Positions 62,501 to 64,000 of a DNA stretch of 64,000 nucleotides are shown here, piece after piece; position 1 is the stretch's first letter, and each line of letters begins with the position of its first letter. The stretch is from an uncultured Atopobium sp. (GTDB lineage: Bacteria; Actinomycetota; Coriobacteriia; Coriobacteriales; Atopobiaceae), in NCBI GenBank assembly GCA_946997485.1, contig CAMPVF010000004.1, positions 1-64,000 on the forward strand, given 5' to 3'. The notes beneath the pieces are model-generated. The model was given only the letters and a program-made list of their open reading frames with translations. It had not been told where the DNA came from and made no database searches. Position numbers and translations under genes: made by a program.

Positions 62501-62688
62501 GCGATGCCTTTGGTGAATTGGGTTTTACCTGCACCTAAATCGCCGGTAAGAACCACAATATCGCCTGCTGTTAAACAGCCCCCAAATATGCTGCCAAGGT
62601 TGATGGTTTCTTGTGTAGAAGCCGAGCTAAACGTAAGCGCTTCATACTGCGCGTCATCTGCGCCAGCATGCATATCAGCTGCACTCAT
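59578..62688 (-). CDS. Four-domain tRNA t6A protein: TsaE-TsaB-RimI-TsaD
   Basis: One 1036-residue polypeptide holds four enzymes that are usually separate. TsaE covers about 15-165 with P-loop GDLGAGKT (49-56) and TSPTFTIEMVYE. TsaB covers about 198-450 (LAFDTSSDM, RGPGSFTGVRIGIATAKGM). A GNAT domain like RimI covers about 475-625. TsaD covers about 668-1030 (LAIESSCDETGLAII, metal ligands His788 and His792 in NHLEGH, ATIDDAVGEAFDKVSKALG, VGGGVAANTELR). Together TsaB, TsaE and TsaD move threonylcarbamoyl to A37 of ANN-reading tRNAs. In the GNAT part the acetyl-CoA loop reads RRHEHIA, so the usual Gly is His558, which hints at loss of acetylation. TsaC is not in the window. The start at 62688 follows GGAGG. 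Confidence 0.95.
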   Translation of the reverse strand: MSAADMHAGADDAQYEALTFSSASTQETINLGSIFGGCLTAGDIVVLTGDLGAGKTQFTKGIAQGMHIQDDVTSPTFTIEMVYEGGDMPLYHFDLYRLSDPLQLEDTGLYDVLDSDGPCIIEWGEQFSDEIGSNRVDVTITRNEVDATTQDEPERTLVFTAHSPRSNELLRRFKQACDARHDAAAASAPCATRIEEHLTHVLAFDTSSDMLACAAATLSMSVSQNHEQQPASYATSELTQVVSHDHMCRRKANVELVTTSLTCLDEAHCATGDLSCIVVGRGPGSFTGVRIGIATAKGMACGGTIPLYGVSTLDAVAWHMWDAGIRGCVCVVADAMRHEIYPGIYTLSDSGVQRQFAIETVHKVQDVIDALVAHKDKDTMLFSGDALVKYREQFEQAGLCSIAPEELWHPTGIGLIRAYLHDVDAGSVQSGDPALALPIYTRLSDAEEHERLRLGMKESSSILTTGVHDELAGLHLQLRPMSINDIEQVAALEQDVYANSSHTPWNKQQFYDELTQQGRTWWVAHDEASIIGFAGGVMAGSEIQLYDICVKQDRRHEHIASRLFERIAYDGQMYGAKTLTLEVDTHNTAAQALYSAMGAVRVATRPHYYANGSDADILSVQLPLKHSCEDNSSHHQQPAETAQPAASIRPWPPVCAPHTPQERERLAAAGDLILAIESSCDETGLAIIDSHGEVIAHAVATSLDFHARFGGVVPEIASRKHVEAIVGVYEEVMQQAAAHLNCAALYPTDLSAVGVTAGPGLVGALVVGIAFAKGLCATAHLAVIAVNHLEGHMLANLYETNDLKPPFIASLVSGGNTLLVHVKAWGHYEILGATIDDAVGEAFDKVSKALGLGYPGGPIISKLAAKGNKHAISFPRAMMYSHDYRFSLSGLKTAVITYIERENKAGRPINLPDLAASFEQAIIDVQVSKALCALEETGAREFCVGGGVAANTELRNAYIEEFTKRGIRVTVPPMVVCGDNGAMIALVALRNWRAGILSDFTLDANPNSKFGDWSCAAEPVVSPNWPPKRFPHGAHA

Positions 62689-62755
62689 TAAACGCCTCCA
62701 TATCACTGCTGCGTAATGGCACAAACCTTGCCGCTCATGCCATGCGCGCCATTAG

Positions 62756-63916
62756 TTACGAAACATATATACGCTCTAAGCGAGCGGAAAAATTACACAG
62801 AACTTCGTATGCTATTGTATGACGAAGTTGACCAATCTCATCTGCAGAAATATATTCGTCCTCATCTGAACCCATAATGGTAACAACGTCGCCTACCGCA
62901 AGCTCAGGCGCCATGGTGGAAGAAGTCATTGAACGCAACGGATAGGCGAACATGCACTGATCCATACAAATACGACCCACTTGACGTGCGCGCCTACCAT
63001 GAACCAGAACGTCCATTTCACCCGATAAACTGCGCGATAGACCATCGGCATATCCAATTGGAATTGTAGCGATTTGCGTATAGGGCGTATTTACCCGATA
63101 TGTCATCCCGTAGCTTACGCCGTCACCAATGCGCGGATTAGCAACGCGCGTAATCCGGGCGCGGATGCTCATAGCAGGTTCAAGTTCAGCAAGTTCAACG
63201 GTACTTTCTGCTGGATGAATACCATATAACGCAATACCAACGCGGCACATATCAAACTGAATATCAGGATATAGCATCGTAGCTGCGGTGTTGTCACAAT
63301 GAACAATACCAGGATAGAGCTTTGCTTCGTGCAAGGCGCGAATAGCGTCGGTAAAACGTTGAACTTGCCGGCGAAAATCCCAATCGCCAATAGTGTCTGA
63401 CGTTGCAAAATGCGTGTATGTACCAGCGCAAACAATGCCACGATGAAAATCTACCAAACGACGAAATTCAACTGCATCTTCTGCCGGAATACCAATACGC
63501 GTCATGCCCGTATCAAGCGCAAGGTGGTATTTTCCCACCATATCGTGGGCAATTGCGCGCTCACCATATGCAAGAACAAATTCTGAACTTGTAACACCCG
63601 GCATAATGTCGTTTTCAAGCAGTAAATCGATGGTTTCAACAGGAGGTTCACTCAGTAGCACAATAGGTTGAGCAATACCCGACTGCCGAAGTTCAAGTGC
63701 TTCTTGAACTGTAGCTACACCAAATTGTTGTGCACCTGCAGAAGCCATCGCACGCGCACACACGCCGGCACCATGACCATACGCATCAGCCTTAACAATG
63801 GCCATAAGCTTGCACGTAGGCGCCATGAGCGACTTTATCGTGCGTACATTATGTCGTATTGCAGCGAGGTTTACTTCCATCCAAGCGTTGCGTTTGAGCG
63901 AGGATATATCCTGCAT
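62756..63916 (-). CDS. alr: Alanine racemase
   Basis: Alr makes D-alanine for peptidoglycan. The 386-residue pyridoxal phosphate enzyme opens with WMEVNLAAIRHNVRTIK and has the cofactor Lys42 in MAIVKADAYGHGA. LDTGMTRIGI, VGIALYGIHPA, GVSYGMTYRV with the second catalytic Tyr, IPIGYADGLSRSLSG and VGRICMDQCMF follow. The length is typical. The start at 63916 (MQDISSLK) follows AAAGGA. Next to the tsaE-tsaD gene, as in many Gram-positive genomes. It feeds D-Ala to the MurF step encoded at 2761-4398. Confidence 0.97.
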   Translation of the reverse strand: MQDISSLKRNAWMEVNLAAIRHNVRTIKSLMAPTCKLMAIVKADAYGHGAGVCARAMASAGAQQFGVATVQEALELRQSGIAQPIVLLSEPPVETIDLLLENDIMPGVTSSEFVLAYGERAIAHDMVGKYHLALDTGMTRIGIPAEDAVEFRRLVDFHRGIVCAGTYTHFATSDTIGDWDFRRQVQRFTDAIRALHEAKLYPGIVHCDNTAATMLYPDIQFDMCRVGIALYGIHPAESTVELAELEPAMSIRARITRVANPRIGDGVSYGMTYRVNTPYTQIATIPIGYADGLSRSLSGEMDVLVHGRRARQVGRICMDQCMFAYPLRSMTSSTMAPELAVGDVVTIMGSDEDEYISADEIGQLRHTIAYEVLCNFSARLERIYVS

Positions 63917-63955
63917 GTGGCTTCCTTTCGGCATTGTGACCTGCGTCGTTATGCC

Positions 63956-64000
63956 TTAATTGTTTACTTTTGCCTCGTCGTTGACGACAGCGCTTCCCGC
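63956..64000 (-). CDS. Possible 3' end of an upstream gene (partial)
   Basis: One minus-strand frame is open from the right edge to a TAA at 63956 and would end in AGSAVVNDEAKVNN. Only 14 codons are visible and a second frame is also open, so no identity can be given. Its place before alr would fit nnr or acpS in related genomes, but this is a guess. Confidence 0.25.
   Translation of the reverse strand, partial: AGSAVVNDEAKVNN

Overview
The window reads as a compact chromosome segment from a low-to-mid GC Gram-positive anaerobe. My best guess is an actinobacterium of the class Coriobacteriia, close to Atopobium, Lancefieldella or Fannyhessea. The evidence is indirect: base composition near one half GC by eye, a dcw cluster, the MurT/GatD lipid II amidation pair, an HTH-aminotransferase fusion, a four-domain t6A protein (TsaE-TsaB-RimI-TsaD), AsnA, a flavodiiron protein for oxygen defence, and fermentative maltodextrin use. 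Species identity is inference. Most genes lie on the minus strand and are tightly packed. There is no phage, insertion sequence or CRISPR array.

Layout. 1-8570: start of the dcw cell wall and division cluster on the minus strand (mraZ, rsmH, ftsL-like, ftsI, murF, mraY, murD, then probably ftsW at the edge), headed by a textbook MraZ box. 8870-17523: housekeeping block (xerD-like recombinase, pyrG, recN, nadK, tlyA, xseB, nusB, an Asp23 protein, efp). 17899-27605: maltodextrin operon read as binding protein, two permeases, LacI-type regulator, malQ, glgP and an MsmK-type ATPase. Three palindromic operators lie between it and a divergent aldo/keto reductase. 29050-34561: a zinc-ribbon membrane protein and a one-carbon folate cluster (fhs, fchA, folD, folC). 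34627-43518: valS, divergent tcdA and tatD, then tig, clpP and clpX. 43623-49473: tRNA-Leu, an acyltransferase, murT-gatD and an amaP-DUF2273-Asp23 envelope stress operon. 49765-63916: asnA, initiator tRNA, a class C26 peptidase, an HTH-aminotransferase fusion, flavodiiron protein, membrane-anchored EEP phosphatase, nadE, the four-domain t6A protein and alr.

How the parts join up. Cell wall supply runs through the window: D-Ala from Alr, cytoplasmic precursors from MurD and MurF, lipid I from MraY, amidation of the stem D-Glu by MurT/GatD, and cross-linking by FtsI. Starch fragments would enter through the ABC transporter, be trimmed by MalQ and be phosphorolysed by GlgP. The tRNA modification route is nearly complete: the fusion protein does the t6A transfer steps and TcdA cyclises t6A to ct6A; only TsaC is absent.

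The most unusual signal is a short word, TTGAAC / GTTCAA. It recurs in regularly spaced clusters between genes (14437-14503, 28883-28910, 54060-54435, 57457-57484) and as in-frame low-complexity inserts in genes such as tatD and the DUF2273 gene. By eye it is dense to the right of about 28 kb and sparse to the left. I know of no described element that matches it.
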